From Chimonanthus salicifolius (lineage: Eukaryota; Streptophyta; Magnoliopsida; Laurales; Calycanthaceae): a DNA stretch of 64,000 bases. Made by a program: the position numbers and the translations under genes. The stretch is taken from contig CM023538.1 of NCBI GenBank assembly GCA_013350335.1, positions 60,935,080 to 60,999,079 on the forward strand, read 5' to 3'. Shown piece by piece: positions 13,628 through 38,479 of this stretch. Each line of letters starts with the position of its first letter. Position 1 is the first letter of the stretch. The notes under the pieces are model-generated. The model was given only the letters and a program-made list of their open reading frames with translations, was not told where the DNA came from and did not search any database.

Positions 13628-14003
13628 GGGTAGCGATTCTCCCATGGGTTTTTTGTGTAACCAGACAAAGGAATTAGTGGATTTCTGATTTTACCTTTTA
13701 CATGAAGAGTAAAATTAGCTCATCAACCCTTCGCATGAACAGTAAATCAGCTCACCAAAATTCACATGGACAGTAAGATCACTTCGCCAAAATTCAAAAT
13801 TCCATAAACAGTAAATTGGCTTGCCAAAATTCACATGAACAGTAAATCAGCTAGCAAAAAATTTGTATGAACAGTAAATCGACCAGCCGAAATTTTACAG
13901 TTCATGCGATGACTGATTTTACTGTTCATGTGAAAGGTAAAATCGAGAATCTACTAATTCCCGTGTCTAGTTACACAAATCTCCCGTGGGAGGATCGCTA
14001 CCC
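13628..14003. mobile_element. Tourist-like MITE with long terminal inverted repeats and TTA target duplication
   Basis: The 376-bp element starts GGGTAGCGATTCTCCCATGG and ends with its near-perfect inverse CCGTGGGAGGATCGCTACCC. The inverted repeats stay recognisable for about 75 bp. TTA flanks both ends (13625-13627 and 14004-14006), the 3-bp duplication typical of PIF/Harbinger-type MITEs. The interior has four or five degenerate direct repeats of about 35 bp built on CATGAACAGTAAATCAGC. No coding capacity. A partial relative ends at 60,215. Confidence 0.85.
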
Positions 14004-14331
14004 TTATTTTTAATCTAAAATATTTATAGTCTTTAACAATGTGACTTTGACTTATGCAAGAAAAGTAATTTTTGCGAGCCTTATATTTAAATATAAAATT
14101 TTATAATAAATTCATCACAATGAATAACAAGAGAATTCAGTAATACATGGAAATCATTTTATTGATGCATATTCTATATGTATGTAATTGATTTAATTTG
14201 CTATGACATTTTTCTTTTATTTTGATTGAGTTAACTATGTGTCTCAACAATTATATCTCTTGCCTCAATTTAAAAGAGAACTTTAATTTGGACATTATTA
14301 TTAAATTACAAGTACATCCAAGATCAGGGAT

Positions 14332-14466
14332 TTAAATCTCGGTATCAGCTAATTTCTCGGCCGAGAAATTTCTCTCTTCTATTTTTTTTAAAACCACCTT
14401 ATCGGCTATATCGGATATTGGCTGATATCAAGATTTTAAAAACCGATATATCTCGACCGATACATG
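14332..14466. repeat. CGGCCGA/TATCGG-type dispersed repeat, copy 1
   Basis: Short palindromes (TTTCTCGGCCGAGAAA, TATCGGCTATATCGGATATTG) surround a T-rich core. The same mix recurs at about 39665-40008, 48598-48740 and 49019-49325. Probably a MITE-like foldback family; class not assigned. Confidence 0.55.
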
Positions 14467-15214
14467 AGATTTGTTTCCCCGTCCAAGATGAGACCCTTAT
14501 TTCTTCTTTCATATGATAAAAGGCTCTTTACTGAGATCGTAAGAAATGTGACATTTTCATATCTTTTCAGAAACTCATTTTCCGTGATAGTAATAGAAAA
14601 TTTTATTGAGGAAAAGAAAAAAGATTTTTCACTCTCGTCAAAATAATTCTTTATTTATTTATAAATGAAAATAAAATTTAACGTAAATAAGTAAAACTTT
14701 GAAAATTGAAATCGGATTTCATAACAATTGTTAAATAAATATTAATAAAGTGTATCATAGTATCTTTTTCAAAGGAAATACACGGATGACCTTTGAGAGA
14801 GAATTCCATAGCATTGAGTGTCAAAAGGGTATTTTAGGCAGTTTGGTGAAAAAATCAAGTCTTTCTCCAATTAATGCAAACTGAGTAATTAATACTGTGA
14901 TCAAGAAACATACTTACATTAATCTCTTTAGGAAGTTGGGATTATTCTTTCGAGTTCGAATATTCCAATGTGGTAAGGCCTTAAGGGTCACTGTTTATGG
15001 AGTATGGATATGGACCTCATTTGAACAGAGTAAACTAAAATTCAGAACGGGCCCGGCCGAATCAATTCACAAAATCCACACTCAATTTACTCGTTCTAAG
15101 CCTTCTCTATCTTCATTGCAACATGCAAAGGCAGGATCAATAGAGGTGTAACTTAAGCAAGCGCCTCGAGTAGAGTTATTATTATAAATTCGAGTTATTA
15201 CTTTTTGATCTAAT

Positions 15215-15378
15215 CATTTTTTTTTATGACGGAGGGTGAGAGTTGTGAGTTTAAATTCGACTCCATTCAAAGGGCCACTCCTCCTAGAATAATTTAGGGT
15301 GTGTGAATAGAGAGGTTCATGCATGTCACAACGATTAATCCCACGCTCTAAGAGGCTAGATACCTTGGTCATAAAAAA
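15215..15378 (+). mobile_element. SINE-like fragment
   Basis: A box-B-like AAATTCGACTCC is followed by CAAAGGGCCACTCC and ends with TTGGTCATAAAAAAA. The 3' half resembles the better SINE copies at 43,471 and 49,928. Box A is unclear, so it is probably 5'-truncated. Confidence 0.4.
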
Positions 15379-15463
15379 ATCATATTTCAACCCTCATCTA
15401 TTAAAATTTCAACCTATTTTTATTTCAGATATAACTAAATCGATTCAAGTTAAATTAAGTCAC

Positions 15464-15465
<2 letters not shown>

Positions 15466-15502
<37 letters not shown>
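15466..15502. repeat. (TA)n microsatellite
   Basis: About 18 TA units. Confidence 0.95.
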
Positions 15503-15504
<2 letters not shown>

Positions 15505-16444
15505 TGCAAGTTGGATTACACACAGCTTGATCATAGTCATACCATAGTCCATTTATTTTGGAGTCGATTTTTTTCTATTTCTCTGAGAAATATAATAAGG
15601 AATGTGAAAGTTTTAAGTCTTTCATAGATTTGACTTATTATTTTTAGGATACGAGTCTGACTCCAAATAATTTAGGTCTACAGAAGTCCAATTTGAGCAC
15701 GGGTTCTACATTTACAATCTGAGACTTAGCCCGAATTGACTTAGGCCGAGACCCAGCCCACCTAAGTTGCACTTCCCAGCTTTGAAAATAAAAGCTCTAA
15801 TAAGACCATCTTGAGTAAGACTTCATACTGAGACTTTTCTTTAAATGAGTTGAACTCCACACGTTTCAGTGTGATATAAAGAAAACTGCATGAGTAAGGA
15901 TTATGTGAGGTTTCAAACCCATTTGATCTTCCTATCTTTTGATTTTGAATTTTCAAAAGTCAATGACTAATGTTCGTTGAAAATAAAAAAAGCCAAGATC
16001 ATATGGCTCGAATGATCAAATGATGAACGAACTTTATATTGGAATCAGTTAGAGAAACTCATGCACTGAGTTGTGCTAACTTGCACAGATATGCCGTACT
16101 TGATCAACCAAAACATTGATTAAGAAATAGTGATTGCAGTACTGTAGTCTAATGAGATAGAGATATATCTATAAGAGAAGAACCATACGGGTCATCATGG
16201 AAGCCCATTTAATGTCTCAAGGATGCCATTTTCTGAAAACCAAAATCGAATCTGAATGAACATAAATCCGGATATTCATTGACCTTTGTGCGTTTCCAAC
16301 TCTCCCAATTCAACACATGCTGAGAGGGCCAATTTGAACATAGAATTATTCGAGCCTGACCTGATGGACCAACCCAGTTAGGATGATTGCCAGACAAATT
16401 ATGAATAAAACCGCCTTCTTCCACACCCTGTGGAAGTACGAAGC

Positions 16445-28417
<11,973 letters not shown>

Positions 28418-28558
28418 GGATAACAGCCTCCCTTTAGTCCTCTCCGAAAACCCAGAAAAACCCAGAAAGGATTTTGGGGAAGAAATCAGTCTCTTACTGT
28501 GACTTGCAGTTCTCCCAAGCAGTCCTCCTCTTATGATGGGAAGAAAAAGAGAAATCAT
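28418..28558 (-). other. In-frame 47-codon upstream extension of spermidine synthase (leader or targeting peptide)
   Basis: The reading frame is open upstream of the MAEEE start to another ATG at 28558. The extension starts MISLFLPIIRGGLLGR, is rich in Ser, Leu, Arg and Lys, and has one acidic residue, as organelle presequences do. Known spermidine synthases are mostly cytosolic or nuclear and begin near MAEE. It could equally be untranslated leader that happens to be open, or an alternative start. Confidence 0.4.
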
Positions 28559-31126
28559 GCAAAGTGTCGAGACTTGAGAGTCATCTCCCTTTGGTTTGGG
28601 TAAAAAAAAATCTGGAAAGTGAAGGTGCCCCGTGCCTAGGAATGACGCAAATTATTTTATTATTATGATGATACGATGGAATAAATTGGTAAATAAAAAG
28701 TTGGAAAAGGAGAAAGAAGAGGAATCTGGTCCAAAGAGGAAGAGACCTGAGAAAGAATCATTACTGTTTAAGTACATTAGAAAATGATAGACCACTCAAG
28801 AGGGTTTGTGACTTTCTACACTTGGGGGGTTTGAGTATAGATCAAAAGAGTTAGGGATATGGCAGATGGCATTCCTGTTCTGAGCTAGATGTTGGCTCTA
28901 CTAAATTAAAATTCTTATTCTTTTAAATTAATATTTTATATACCATTTTCATAGAAATTAATGTTAAGATATATTTAATCAATTATATGATCAAGTTAAT
29001 TGTGAGATGTTTTTAAATAATATAGTTATCCTTATCCATAAGAGTTGAGATTAATTTCATGAATACATGGGAGTATGAGACTGTGAGAGAATCCATGTAT
29101 TAAGTACACTAATTTTATGAATACATGAAATAAGTCATAAATTTTGTTTATCAAGCAAACTCAGGAGAAGAAGTCATATTAAAATTATAAAATATAATTC
29201 ACAAATAAAACACTTATTCATAAAATGTAAAGTTCCAAACAAGATTGTCAAAATAAATTTACAATTATGATTATAAATCCATCCATAGCTTTATAGTCAT
29301 AATTTAAATATTAACATTTACCTACATAAGTCATCTACTAAATAACAATTATAATTTTTATATGAAGACTTAATCTAATCAAAGAAACAATTCAATGATG
29401 ATTAGTTGCCCCAATTATGTTATAGGTGTGAAGTCTAGTAGTAACACACCTTATTTAATTAAAACTCAACTCCACCTAATTTAACTTGCCCAAGAGATAG
29501 ATAGATGATTAGTTTGGGTCAACTCATCAAATCAATTAAGAACTTGATGTAGTTTGTTTAGAACTTAGTTTCATCCACTTTTTACTCCATCTAGTGATTA
29601 AGTTTACAATCCATCGCCTTATTTGTTTAAGTGGTTGGATATTCTCATTTTGTGTGAGAAGTCTTACCTTTAAACTCTTAGAGCATGTAATCTAATCCAT
29701 AGTGCTTGTAGGTAGTGTTATGGATTCAAGTATTAAAAAAAAGTAGAATCAATTTGCCAACTTGTCATGATCGATAAAAATATTTTGTCGATTGTTGATA
29801 TCCATATATGACGAAATATTGATATCCATATATAAGGAAATGAGGAAAAGTTATAAAAGGTTATTGATATCCATATAAGTGGCTAACTAGTCATGTGTCT
29901 TGATGTCTTTCAAGATGCCATTATACCTAACAATGACCTATTACCCAAGCCTAAAGTCAAATTTAGAATTCAAAATAAATCCCTATATATTCAACATAAA
30001 TTTGACCAAAGTGGGCTAAAGCTTGATCCTAACTTTAGACAAGAGGGCCATTGTATCCATCTAAGCCACATTTTAGAGAAATTGGGGCCATTGATAAAAG
30101 TCCAAACCATTTTGTGTAAAATAAAGAGACGAACTATCAATGGTTAATATAGAAACAGAAAAAAGAGGCTGCGACTAGTAAAATGTAAAAAAAAAAAGGA
30201 AAAAAGAGATATTTTTTTATTTTTAGTAGCATTTTAATAATATATCACACGAAGAATATTTTGTTATTGCCACTTTTTAGCTAACAAATCGTTTTTAAAC
30301 ATTTTGCCTCAAAAAGGGGTTGTTAAAATCAAGGTAAAAAATAAAGATACACTTTATATCTCTGAGAGTAGTGGGTTCATCCGTGAAAGTTTTAGGCTAG
30401 GTATCCTGTTATTTTTTACATGTAAATTAAAATAAAAAAGATATATTTTATAATGGTTGAAATCATAAGAGTAACTTTTTAATTGTAGTAAAAGACAAAA
30501 TTATTTACAAATTATTTTACTATTTATTAATAATGACAGATTTTGGTCGCTATCTATTTAAAATGAAAAAAAAAAACTACTGTATACTTTTAAAAAAATA
30601 TTTTTTTTCCCTCTTTTGATATTTACGTGGTATGACACAATAAAATATCATTCTTAGAAATATCAAGAATATTCAATTAGGTAAACTACTATTTAACCAC
30701 TAGATATCCAAGATATTATATCCACTAAGAAAATATATTTTACAAATAATCTTTTTAAATTGAAATAAATTAGATTTATAAATTTTTAAATTTCCAAATA
30801 TCTTGAGACTATAATATTACCATTATAAAGTAGGACAATCTACAAAATGTCTAGGTGTTTGGACTATCATTCTACAATAAATTTGAATTATTTAAAAAGT
30901 TGTTTTCTTTTTCACCAAAAAATATTTTTATATCTAATTTATTCTAAATTAATGAATATCATTATTTTGGTTGAATATCATAAGAAAAAAATTATTTATT
31001 TAGTTATTATATTTCAATCTTAAAAATTAAAAGTTAAAATACTTCAACTTTGTTTTGAAGAATTAAAAGACTATTATTTAAAATTATAAAACAATAGGAT
31101 GGTTACACCATGAGATAGACTCTTTC

Positions 31127-31615
31127 TGTAATGATTCATCCCGCTAGCATGATATTATCCGCTCTGGGCCTCACACACGGCCTGCACGGCTTTCAATTGT
31201 CAAACCAACCCACTATTGCTCCTAAATAGTCTTATGCTAGAAGGAGGAATGTTACTACTTATATATTAGAGAATTTCCAATGCAACTAGTAATGTGGGAC
31301 TTTTTAGAGTGGGGTATTACAATCTACCCCTTTAAGACTAAAGCTGTTCTTGGTTCTACACACAATTACCAAACCCACACCCTCAGGCAGAGAGTTGAAC
31401 CATGCTCTGATACCATTTGTAACGACTCATCCTAGTAGCATGATATTGTCCGCTCTGAGCCTCACACACAGCTCGCACGGCTTTCAATTGGCAAACCAAC
31501 TCACTATTGCTTCTAAATAACCTTATGATAAAAGGAGGAAGGCTAACTACTTATATACTAAAGGAATTTCTAATGCAATTAGCAATATGAGACTTTTTAG
31601 GGACGGGATATTATA
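31127..31615 (-). mobile_element. Complete TRIM (terminal-repeat retrotransposon in miniature)
   Basis: Two direct repeats of 195 bp (31127-31321) and 198 bp (31418-31615) flank only 96 bp. On the minus strand each LTR starts TGTAATA (TATAATA in the 5' LTR) and ends TTACA. The 5' LTR is followed after two bases by TGGTATCAGAGC, the primer-binding site complementary to plant initiator Met-tRNA, and the 3' LTR is preceded by the polypurine tract AAGGGGTAGA. CTTTC flanks the element on both sides (31122-31126 and 31616-31620), a 5-bp target duplication. There is no coding capacity, as expected for a TRIM that uses proteins from a larger element. Confidence 0.9.
31404..31415 (-). promoter_or_regulatory. 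Primer-binding site of the TRIM element
   Basis: The minus strand reads TGGTATCAGAGC, the standard plant LTR-retrotransposon site complementary to the 3' end of initiator methionine tRNA. It is two bases from the 5' LTR. Confidence 0.85.
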
Positions 31616-32595
31616 CTTTCATCCAAACATAAAATTTTGTTCTAAGATGTTTTTATTATCAAATTAAAAAAACATTGAGAGTATAAATGTCTTAATAATA
31701 AATTTCTCTAATTTAAATTCAAATTTTTTTTTTAAATGCAAGAGGCGCATTGCCCAACAAAAAATTACTGTCCCTTGTAAAAGGCAGTATCGTCAATCAA
31801 TGTTCATAAAATTGAATTGGTGGCATGATAGGGATATTATTAGGTGTCAGTGTTCACGGGACCTAATTACGGAAATATCATTGTGGTTGTAACTGTCACC
31901 GTGGGAAACCCTAGTAAAAAAAGTTAATTTTTGGTAAAAATTTAAAATTCCCAGACATAGATTCTTTTTTGGAGCATTAGTGGGTCATACTCTATTAGAT
32001 AAAAGTTGTTTAATATTTTTTAAATAAAAAATAAAGATATTTTCTTATAAATATTTAAGATTTTTTTTTTAAGATTCGAGTATTTAAGTGTCCCACATTG
32101 ATTAATCCCTGACACATATGTAATCTATACACGGATAAAGAATCAAAGATAGTGGTCATTTTATGTTAAATAAAATTTGAAAATTTTGATTTTGTACTTC
32201 AAAAATATTTATTCTGATTCGAGTATCTCGTATGCCCCTTTAGGCATGTTTTCTGAATCAAATCGCTCTAATAGGCACGGAGAACAACTGTGATTGAACT
32301 TCTACCCTGATTTTATTAATTATACATTTTGCACTCGTAAAAAGCAACGTTTATATGTAATTCTTGTTATTTTTTTTCTTTTATATAATATTACTTTATA
32401 GTTTACTATAGTCCGGTGAAAAAGATACTTATTTCTCATAAGTGACTTGAGTTTAAATCTTGTTGATAGGTTTTTTGCATTCTTATATTTCTTTCATTTT
32501 TTTGAAAAAAATGAGTAATAATTGAAGGTGTTCATTTCTCCAAGCCTGACATAAATAAATAGACTTCAACAAATATTTTTTTTCCTACTAGTTAG

Positions 32596-32990
32596 ATTCG
32601 GGCTTTTGGGCTTGTTTATTTTTTAAGTCGAGGCATAATTAAGTACAGGTCCAACATACATCGACGGACTTTAAATAAAAGTCCGAACCCAACCCCTACC
32701 TAAATAAATGGGATTAGATAAAAAATAAAATAAAAATTCAACGATTGGGATTGGGTTTTTAAGCATGTTTAGTTTTTAAGTCCAAGTACAATTAAATACG
32801 AGTCCAATAGGGTTCGACAGATTTTAAGTAAAAGCCCAAGGCCAGTCTTAACCTAAAAAAATGAGTTTTGACAAAGATTTTTTATTTGACGTGTTGAGCT
32901 CGGACTTTTAAGCCCCAAGCACAGTTAAGTACGACCCCTATACGCCTCAATGAGCTTTAAGTAAAAGCCTGAATCCGACTTCGGTCTAAA
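32596..32990. repeat. Three degenerate tandem repeats of about 145 bp
   Basis: Units begin near 32,599, 32,749 and 32,890. Each has a GGGCTTTTAAG-like start, TAAGTACAGGTCC-like middle and AAGTAAAAGCCC-like end. They are clearly diverged. Probably an old MITE amplified in place. Confidence 0.6.
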
Positions 32991-33143
32991 GTTGTATTCA
33001 AACAAATGAACACTTTTTAATTATTACTCATTTTTTTAAAAAATTGAAAAATATAATTATTAATAAGATTTGAACCCAAATCACTTACATAATAAACAAA
33101 TATCTTTACTACTAGGTGATAACAACTTTAATGTCTTATTTTG

Positions 33144-33145
<2 letters not shown>

Positions 33146-33202
<57 letters not shown>
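33146..33202. repeat. (AT)n microsatellite
   Basis: About 28 AT units without interruption. Confidence 0.95.
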
Positions 33203-33206
<4 letters not shown>

Positions 33207-33879
33207 AAAAAATTGACGAGCATTGCATATAAATAATTAAATACTGATTTTTACTTTTTTACCAATGTAGAACGTATTATTATTAGATTTGAACGCTGGA
33301 TTTCACCTAAATGATTTGTGCATCGAGATTTTTATTAGAGGGAACACTTGATGACTTCGTTGTTTTTTTATTTTTCTCATTTTACTCTCCCAATAATAAT
33401 AATAATAATAAATTAAGGACAAAATAGGAAATCACTTAATATCAATTTGATTGTGTATGGTATTATAGTAAGATATCTGCTTCACTATTCTCATGTGGCC
33501 CAAGAGAGAAAAAGGAAGAATAAAAGAGTCGAGGAACATGTATTCCTCTCCAAGTCAAGAGAAGCATGTTGAAAAATCTAACATAAATATTATTCTTTTT
33601 TTTTTTTTGTCATGAGTCTTATCATAGTCAACATAGAAAGTGATGGAGGTGGGAATGGTTCTTCTTGTGATGCCTACCATCGTTTTCAGGAATCAGGACC
33701 ACTGAAAAAATTGAAGGTGATCAGACATGCGGGCAAAATTGTGACCCAAATTAATTCATATGTTGCCATTAGGACTAGGCCCTCCATTCACTTTGGTTAT
33801 GTTTATATGGGGATCAGGGGTGTTTGGTTCGACAGTCAAGGCACTGACTTCAGAAAGTCAGGTTTTATGATCAATATCT

Positions 33880-34290
33880 TTGGAGTACTTTCTATAGGGT
33901 TATTTCTCATCGATGAATTTAGTGTATGTGTGTATGGACGTGTGCACATGCTCCAAAAGATTAGTTGGGTGAAACGTTTGGACACCTCCAGTCATAAAAA
34001 TAAAATAAAATATGGGATTCATAGGGATCATGGTGCTGTCAAATCTTATTATAACATAGATTGAAAACAATAATAATAATAATAATAATAAGCTTTGAGC
34101 TATTTAGGGCAGGTCTTGAAGAATTTGGGTCGAGAAGTTTACATGTTCTATTGGGTCATTGGATCACTTCATGTAGATTTACTTGGTGTGTGTGTAAATA
34201 GAGATATTTGTAAAAGTCTCAAAGATTAGTTGGGTGGTCTTAGAGACTTTGGACAAATCGGACATAAAAAAGGAGAGATTATCTAATTTA
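33880..34290 (+). mobile_element. Two SINE 3'-end-like copies
   Basis: AAAGATTAGTTGGGTG occurs near 33,957 and again near 34,225, each after a GTGTGTGTA-type stretch and before TGGAC and an A-rich tail. The same 3' module is in the SINE at 49,928 (AAAGATTAGTTAGGTG). The 5' tRNA-like parts are not clear. Confidence 0.4.
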
Positions 34291-35089
34291 CCAAGGGAAC
34301 CCATCAATCATCGCTCTATCTTTTAATTTTTAACTTCAAAATTAACTATAGTATAATATTTTAACTCATGATGTTTAATTCAAAGTTAAAATTATATAGA
34401 TTGGTCAACAATCAATATTAGATTTAAATCTAAACAATCACACTTTCAGTGGTTTAAGTTTATCATTAAATGGGCCAACATGGCCCCCATACACTTGGTC
34501 AAACTGTACACTTGGTCCAAGTGCAGTTTCACCAATTTTTTTGTTGTAGTATTTCTAAAATAGTAAATTAAAATTTGAACCAGTTGTCCTTTTAATAAAA
34601 TCTAAATTATTTTTTTAAATGCTTTATTTTTAAAATATGGAGCCAAATTTGATACATAATTTGAAAACCAAGAACCTATTTTCTTGGAATGGTGTGGAGG
34701 ACCATAGCCAAAGTGTGAACATCACCTTGGCCTCAAATTATCAAGCAATAAACTGCATAAAAAAGTGAAAAAAAGGAAGAGAGCTTTCTTTCTTTCTACT
34801 TTCATGCTTTCTTTCAGACCTAAACATGATTTATTATTAAAAAATAAATTACATGATTGAAGAATTCATTGTCCACGAGGAAGTTTTAAAAAATTCCAAA
34901 GACTTAAAAAGATTTCTACAGGCCCACCAATTGAGGAATATATCTTTTCCAAATAATAAAGCAGACACTCACTTTGCTTTTGCATCGATTACAGGTCATT
35001 GAATAATGGCGATGGTAAAAAAAAGACAATGACAAAGATTGTGCTTTTTAATATAATATAGTCTTTTTCAAATTGAAAGTGTCGGCTCA

Positions 35090-35440
35090 AAGTTAGTAAT
35101 TTCTTTTAAGTACGGAGGTGTTCAGGTGTCGCTGAGTTGCACTCAATTAGTCTTTTAGAATGTGTAAAAATCTTTCTATCTGACATATTGCGTAATTTGA
35201 TTGGATCCTTACTTTATATATATTCTCATGGAAACTGGTCTTTCATTGGGGCTCTTATAGTACTAGTCTTTCGGAATGTGTAAAAACCCTTCTATCCACC
35301 CACATCGCGTAATTCAATGGGACCTTAATTTATACATATTCTCATGAAAAGTGACCTTTCATTAAATCTCTTATGGTTTGAACCCAAGACCTCTCTTAAA
35401 AGATCTTGTACCCAAACCAACTAAGATAATCCCTTGGGAT
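35090..35440 (-). mobile_element. SINE-like element with internal tandem duplication, minus strand
   Basis: The minus strand reads TTAGTTGGTTTGGGTAC (box-A-like) then GGTCTTGGGTTCAAACC (box B) near 35,420-35,370. Downstream its body is duplicated: 35148-35263 and 35264-35380 share TAGTCTTT, GGAATGTGTAAAAA, GCGTAATT and TATTCTCATG in the same order with a 116-bp period. Confidence 0.5.
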
Positions 35441-36140
35441 TGCTCAAAAATTAGTATTGCATGTTCAATTTTTTATCCATCTCAAAATTGACGAAACTAA
35501 TAATTCAAAATTCAAAATAAAGAATTCAAATTTCAAGTAAATACATAATGTTCATTAAATAAGTTAATTCAGTCTAAAACTACAAAATAATTGAATTAGT
35601 TTGAGTTTAAATTTTTCTACCCTAAATTCAGTTTGGTGGTCAAGAGGGTTATACAACTAATAAATGAGCTTAATGATGTACTCAAAGACTTATAGTCAAT
35701 GGCCAATAAACTTGTACCTAAGTGGGGTCTTATAATAAGTCAATAAATGCAAATGCAATCCATATCCATTGATTACACATTCTCATGGGTTTATTTATTT
35801 ATTTATTTTTGATGATTAAGGTGTCAAGATCATTTAGAGCTTGACTAATTCTCGTGACATATGCGAGCTTCTCTAGCTATACACACCGAGTAACTCTAAA
35901 CTATAAGTGACCTTTTGGAGTAGAGTGAGAATTAATTTTAGAACTTTCACTTTTTGAGACGAGTTATTGACTATCACTCCAATCCCTTTCGAGTGATAAT
36001 TCAAAGTTTATACTAAGAAAATAGGTCAAGTCAATATTCCACACCACATTAGACATACAAACAATGTAATATATTTCATTCATTTACACATAGCAACAGT
36101 TGATTCAATTATAACATTGGTTAATATGAGGACAAATATA

Positions 36141-36477
36141 TTAGGGTTGAAATTGGGCTGGGTCGGGTCGAGTTTTTTAAAATCTAATCCGACCCATGTT
36201 ACTAATATATGGAACCCAACCCGACTCGATCTGAACTTTAGACCCATAAGTCTTGATCCGACCCGAATTATAACTCGACCCGCATTTTGAACCTACTTTA
36301 GCCTACTTTTTACCACGTCGGGTCTGGTTTACTTAAAAATCTCTCAACTCAATCCGACCCGAATTCAATGTGGATTTCTAATTTCTCAACCCGATTTGAC
36401 TCGCTGACCCGACCCGCATATTTTTGGGTCGGGTCATGAGGGTTCGGGCCAAAACCCGACCCGAGTTTCACCCCTAA
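36141..36477. mobile_element. GGGTCGGGT-type MITE, copy 1
   Basis: Left end TTAGGGTTGAAATTGGGC and right end GAGTTTCACCCCTAA are imperfect inverted repeats, and the body is full of GGGTCGGG/CCCGACCC. About 337 bp, no coding capacity. No clear target duplication. Confidence 0.7.
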
Positions 36478-37381
36478 AATCTATTCATTTAACAACCTTA
36501 ATTGAGATGCAGTAGATCCAACCAAGAAGACAATTCCATAAAAAGTATTAACCATTAGTTTAGGCTATTGCTTGACCTTGACAAAATATCCATAGTAAAA
36601 CCATGAGTGTCTTCTCAATAGAAGTATTTACAATGCCCAATATGTTTCTACTTTATAAAAAGATCGGAGCAGATTTTACCTATTTGTGACAGCATCAACC
36701 GTTGATTTGGATCTTTAAGCTTGATGATTAAACTAAAATGTGTGAATTTAAACTTCAACAACATATAATGCACATGAATTGGATACACCAGGGTTTAGGT
36801 CTCCTTTTGAGTTTCACATGATTGGCTCCATTTTTAATATTTTCAACTTGAGTTTTCATATTTTTTGTAAAGAAATCAATGTGCACACTTAATTGTGGAT
36901 CTTGTCTATTGTCAAGTCATATTTTTAATTGATCCAACTTTGATTTTCTTTTCGTCTTTGATAAAAGGTATTTTTATTTGATTTTGGCTCATTCTTCTAT
37001 TATAGATCCATGGCCTTCTATAGAGATTATGAATGGTGTCCATGAATATCATATACACGAATCTTAAGCTTTATAATTTTCACTGATTGAATAATTCAGC
37101 AAAGACTTATGTCAAATGAGTGACTCATTCAATTTGGAAATCCATCGAATATGGTATAGATAATGATGCTTTTGTAGTTTTATGATATTCAATTGTTCAT
37201 ATTATCACTCTTTATAACCATTTTACCTACTTTTTTTTCTCAAATTATACACAATTTCTTGGATTATACTATTTTAAACACACTTTACACAATCTAATGG
37301 TTTTGTCTTTTCTTTTACAATTTGTTGGGTCACAAGTGAGTCACTTTCAATTTTTATTTAAAAGGATTCAATACAAAGAAT

Positions 37382-37761
37382 TAAGGCTGCAACTCAGGTC
37401 TGGCGGATCAGATTTCTTAAAATCCAACTTGACCTGACTTGATATATATGAAACCCGACCCAACTCAAATTCTCAACCCAAACTCTAGAACCTGACCCGA
37501 CCCGACCCGACCTGAATTCTAAACCCGAACTGTGACCCGGCCCGTATTATAAACCCATTTTAGCGGGGTTAGGTCGGGTTGGGTCCAGTTGGGTCGAGTT
37601 AACTTGTAAAATCCTCAACCCGTCCCGACCAGAAGTTCATGCGGGTTTTTATGTTCTCAACCCAACCAGACCTGCTGGCCCAAAAGTCTCGACCCGACCC
37701 GCATGATTTCTTGAGTTTGGTCATGCAAGTCGGGCCAAAACCCGACCTGAGTTGCAGCCCT
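37382..37761. mobile_element. GGGTCGGGT-type MITE, copy 2, with 9-bp target duplication
   Basis: Left end TAAGGCTGCAACTCAGGT pairs with the inverse of right end ACCTGAGTTGCAGCCCT. ACAAAGAAT flanks it on both sides (37373-37381, 37762-37770). A 9-bp duplication points to a Mutator-type transposase; an 8-bp reading would point to hAT. The open frame at 37,639-37,851 overlaps its end and is not a gene. Confidence 0.8.
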
Positions 37762-38479
37762 ACAAAGAATCAGTTTCTAGTGGGCGAAGTTGCCGATGGG
37801 CAACAAGGTGCCTGTGGGACCCATAAGGTAGGGTTTGATGCAAATAAATAGGATTGTTCCAAAGGAATTTTTAAGATGATGCTTCCCATAAAAGATTAGA
37901 TTCATCGGTATTTAAAAGTCATGATTTTCAAAGGTCCAAACATCAATTAGCAAAAGAGAATCAATTTTGAATCAATTTTTAATCAAAAGGTAAGATCAAC
38001 CTAAAATGAATTCAAATTGAGTAGGGATTTAATACAAGGAAACTAGATGAGTATGAAGAGGAGAAATCTTGTTTATAGGGTCCTAGTGGGTCTCACATGG
38101 GGCTCTAAGTGGGGACCCTAAGTGAAAATGTTTCTTATTTCCAATGGGCTTTGATGATACCTATGTTAAAAAAGAAAACAAAGAATAGATCTTTGATGAG
38201 CGCAAACCCTTGATTTGGATGTATTTCATAACAACACGCTAAATAATAAAATGAAAATGTGTAAATCTAAATCACAATAATGGTTAGACAACATGTGAAG
38301 AAGTAATTCTCTAACTTTCCAAAAAGACTTGAGGTCCACATCGACTGGAAGCTGAAAATCCATATTGAATCCATTCATGTCCTCCTTCGCACTCTTAATT
38401 GCAATGTTACCAATAAGCAAACCGCTCCAAGTTTTTTGACCAAGCGTGCTATGGATGTTGTTCTTCCCCTTACTACACA

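Larger units (their letters stand above)
11292..16444. other. Intergenic region between KUP and spermidine synthase
   Basis: Holds the KUP 5' leader and promoter and the spermidine synthase 3' end. Recognisable parts are the MITE at 13,628, a CGGCCGA-type repeat at 14,332, a SINE-like fragment at 15,215 and an AT microsatellite at 15,466. The open frames at 11,427-11,795 and 14,897-15,151 show no known domain and their composition is not gene-like. The rest is AT-rich DNA in which I see nothing. Confidence 0.6.

Noticed and set aside
31127..31615. Simple tandem duplication as an explanation of the 200-bp repeat pair
   Set aside because: The primer site, polypurine tract, TG...CA-type ends and 5-bp target duplication all fit a TRIM instead.
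33612..34064. 150-codon plus-strand open frame
   Set aside because: No recognisable domain, starts right after a T run, and its 3' half overlaps SINE-like sequence. Probably chance.
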